A stretch of DNA of 64,000 nucleotides, taken from assembly GCA_964035575.1 (NCBI GenBank), contig OZ037889.1:1116001-1180000 (forward strand), given 5' to 3'. The stretch is from Rhynchopus sp. YZ270_cl-10 (lineage: Eukaryota; Euglenozoa; Diplonemea; Diplonemida; Diplonemidae). Both the position numbers and the translations under genes were made by a program. Shown piece by piece: positions 61,721-64,000 of this stretch. Positions within the stretch are counted from its first letter, which is position 1, and the number at the start of each line of letters is the position of its first letter. The notes below the pieces were generated by a model. The model did not search any database and was not told where the DNA came from. It was given only the letters and a program-made list of their open reading frames with translations.

Positions 61721-62470
61721 GGGTCAGTCCATAAACCACCCCCCCCAAAAGGTAACCTGGGGTCCTTATTTTTATTTCCTCTGGGTTCTACTGGGACTTT
61801 CTCCCCAACTCCTTTCCTGGCACAATATCAGGCAGACCTTCCTCTTCCTCCTCCTCCTCATCCTCCTCCTCCTCCGTACCTTCTGATGGCACACCCACAC
61901 ACTCATCCAGGTTACTGCAGAAATACAGTTGGACCGCGCGTCCCCCACGGGTGGTGTTCTTCCTGTGAAGGATGAGGGATATTCCTCTCGCTTTCCATAA
62001 AGCTTTGAACCACACGTCTTCCCGGAAACCCCTACGGTAACAACTGCGTGCCTTCGCGTAGGCAAGAACCTCCTTGCGAGTCTTCTCCCCTGAGAACTGC
62101 GTTTCCCCCAGAGCCCTAGCAAAGTCCAGTGCCCCTTGCACGGTTTTACTCACTTTTGCCATTTTTGTATTTGTTTTCATCCTGTTGTCAAGTAAGTTGT
62201 GTGGGAAATTATGGGAAAATGTAGGTTTCCTATAGGAACCTATAGGAAACCAAGGGTACCAATTTTTACCGTTGGTTTATTTTGCTCTCGGGGGGTATCC
62301 ATCAAATTTCCAATTGGACTTTTTGCTCGTCGTTTTTTTTATTGAACCCAGAAACTTAACTCTGAGTTCATTTAAAAAAAAATTGGGGAGAAAGTCCCAG
62401 TAGAACCCAGATGAAATAAAAATAAGGACCCCAGGTTACCTTTTGGGGGGGGTGGTTTATGGACCGTGCC
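61721..62470. mobile_element. TIR element carrying a minus-strand ORF
   Basis: About 80-bp terminal inverted repeats: GTCCATAAACCACC, AAAAGGTAACCTGGGGTCC, TTATTTTTATTTC, TCTGGGTTCTACTGGGACTT and TCTCCCC on the left (61727-61806) have their complements at 62391-62465. ATAT lies on both outer edges. Between the repeats is one protein-like frame (61788-62180, minus) overlapping the left repeat. No known transposase domain. Confidence 0.85.
61788..62180 (-). CDS. ORF inside TIR element, 130 residues, unrecognised
   Basis: From MKTNTKMAKVSKTVQGALDF to a low-complexity acidic tail (TEEEEDEEEEEEEGLPD). The first 90 residues are basic and well mixed (KTRKEVLAYAKARSCYRRG, EDVWFKALWKARGISLILHR), compatible with a small DNA- or RNA-binding fold. 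The last residues are encoded by the terminal repeat. It may be a captured host fragment or an element-specific protein; no family is assigned. Codon use is more balanced than the intergenic DNA. Confidence 0.5.
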   Translation of the reverse strand: MKTNTKMAKVSKTVQGALDFARALGETQFSGEKTRKEVLAYAKARSCYRRGFREDVWFKALWKARGISLILHRKNTTRGGRAVQLYFCSNLDECVGVPSEGTEEEEDEEEEEEEGLPDIVPGKELGRKSQ

Positions 62471-62989
62471 ATATGAAATAATTTACTTATGAAAAAAGAA
62501 ACGCACAATACGTGCCAGAGTTTACCCAGACTTCAGGATGGGGTTGTGTTCTATCCTTGCCCCTATTGGTGGCGTGGTAGGGGCACAGCACTTTGTAAAG
62601 ACTTTGTAAAAGCTTGGCCGGGCTTTTTTACTATAATATTTGACCCCGACCCCGTTCCGAAGACTTTGTAAAAACTTTGTATTATGGGGTGATACAGTGG
62701 GCATATTCACAAAAAGCACATTTTTTTTTCTTTGTGTTCTTGTGATAATATGCACCCCGGATCACCCCATGTAAAAATTTGCGCTCCGATCACACTAATT
62801 ATTGGGTGGCCTTCTCTTAAAGGAGGTGTTGTGTTCTGTCTCCTAGCCCTTTTTGTTCGGGTCACGTTTTTTAGTTTTGTTTTGAGTTTTTTTTTTTCTC
62901 TTTTGTACAGAATGCATCTGTTTGCCTACATCCACGGAAATGTCGGCATGACCAATCTCGCTATTAAAAAACCCAACAAAAAAAAAAAA
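62471..62989. other. Gene-free stretch
   Basis: Repeated GACTTTGTAAAA words (62598-62680). T-rich tract near 62890. Words CACCCCGGATCACCCCATG unidentified. No gene. Confidence 0.45.
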
Positions 62990-63803
62990 AAAAGATTTTC
63001 TCCACGTCTACTCACCATGAAGCGAATGAAGGTTTTGATCATTGCCTTGGAAGCCTTCTTTGCGAGGTCAGTGCAGTCAGCGCCCCACACTTCATGTGCG
63101 ACTGCGATCTCTGGGATGCGATACTTTGCTCCCAGCTTTGGTGCGTGAGCTGTTGTTCGTCGCTCTGAGGCGTGCTTGCGTCCGAGGTCCAACACCGGTA
63201 GTACTGAGGGTGTGCACGCTCTGTGCGCACTGTGCTGGCCGCCTTTTCCACCTTGTCAGGTATCACCACTTTTGTCAGCAGCCTCAGCATGCATGCATTT
63301 GTGTTATTCTGATGTAGACTCCTGGTTCTAAGCGGGGGCACTTCTGGTAAGCAGGTCCGAGAGCTGACTTACGGTTTCTATCTTAGTGGAGTTTTGTTTG
63401 CACTGTTTGGTGTTTTTACTGGCCCATACACACAGGCGCCGGTCCTTCTTTAAACACATGTACAAGGCTGTGTGTAATATTTTCAACAGCAGAGGCATTA
63501 TCGCTACTGGGCGGTACGACTTGAGGTGTTGACGGTTTCGCGAGCCAATCTTCCAAGCAAGAAATATCCATGACGTTATTCCTTGGGGGGAATACCACTT
63601 TTTAACCACACATTGAACTTGTCAGTAAGCGTTTGTATATTGGCTTCTGTTGTACTGTGTACAAATTTGGAGGAAAAATCAGTGGTCCTGGCGTTTTTCC
63701 GGATTGTCTGAATAGCAAATAAAACATCTTCACTGTCAAGGTACACCACCTCGCCTTCTTGCTGTTGCTGTTGTTGTAGGGTACTACAAGGGTGTAGGTT
63801 CAT
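62990..63803 (-). pseudogene. Non-LTR retrotransposon (LINE) reverse-transcriptase fragment
   Basis: Reading on the minus strand from 63803: DVLFAIQTIRKNARTTDFSS then LNVWLKSG-type sequence (here FNVWLKSGIPPKE) corresponds to the region before RT motif 0; LKSYRPVAIMPLLLKILHTA is the 'YRPIsLlpvl.Kile' RT motif of LINEs; further on, IPEIAVAHEVWGADCTDLAK resembles the 'LlYGaEVWg..dl.kl' segment after the RT core. These pieces lie in different frames with the catalytic centre not recognised, so the copy has internal loss and at least two frameshifts. It lies opposite to all host genes. The clade cannot be determined. Confidence 0.6.
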
Positions 63804-64000
63804 CTAGACAGTAGTGAGAACCGAGAGCTGACTTGCCTACAATGCCCACACCACATCATACCCACACACCACAGGCAAATCGGGTTTCGAACCGAATCAC
63901 ACAGACACATACGTCCCCTCGCCTCCCACACCCTCCTACCCTCCTTCACTTACGCCAACGCGCGTTGTTTTAATTTATTTTTTTGCATGCCAGAGCGCCA
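63804..64000. other. Right edge of the window
   Basis: A weak H-like sequence at 63779-63806 (GGTACTACAAGG, GTGTAGGTTCATCTA), then C- and A-rich DNA with CACACCACA words. Nothing else recognised. Confidence 0.4.

Overview
This is nuclear DNA from a eukaryote, most likely a microbial one (protist or alga). The coding set is eukaryotic: tandem MAP3K-type kinase domains, a Rab32-like GTPase, two PHO80-type cyclins, a mitoribosomal protein and a 2-oxoglutarate oxygenase. Six introns can be placed, all starting GTATG and ending CAG, and pieces of eukaryotic 28S rRNA are present. Exons are balanced or GC-rich, while the rest is dominated by long A, T, C and G runs. I cannot name the lineage. Every host gene I can support lies on the + strand, an arrangement known from dinoflagellates and kinetoplastids, but no other feature decides this.

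Layout: 1-1889, end of a two-kinase gene. 1890-9052, a nest of inverted-repeat elements and many small hairpins. 9053-10085, Rab32-like GTPase with two exons. 12534-13140, a MITE. 13359-15921, three compact genes (acidic-tailed unknown protein, methyltransferase, small unknown protein). 17783-21198, a four-exon gene resembling mitoribosomal protein mL54, with mobile elements in its introns. 21695-22561 and 34058-34984, two PHO80-type cyclins sharing 453 identical bases but with unrelated tails. 22562-34057, gene-poor, with a 28S rRNA fragment at 25956-26146. 34985-54201, gene-poor, with a split-direct-repeat retroelement fossil (39988-45191), a hAT-like MITE, a piggyBac remnant, another TIR element and a second 28S fragment (53863-54004). 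54202-55038, a 2OG-Fe(II) oxygenase. 55338-57720, a three-exon secreted mucin-like type I membrane protein. 58541-64000, a 2.4-kb TIR element with a 31-copy minisatellite, a TIR element carrying an ORF, and a LINE fragment on the minus strand.

The most unusual feature is a set of dispersed small hairpins (30-65 nt). They lie in introns and intergenic DNA and never in exons I can define. All copies I noticed are on the + strand, like the genes. The largest class (about 20 copies) has a near-constant loop ACGAGAG, an inner stem and an outer stem that change by matched substitutions on both sides, and a constant unpaired TT on the 3' side. Two or more further classes use the same plan. I know of no described family that matches.

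The genes do not form a visible pathway or operon. They are ordinary housekeeping, signalling and surface genes spaced widely through repeat-rich DNA.
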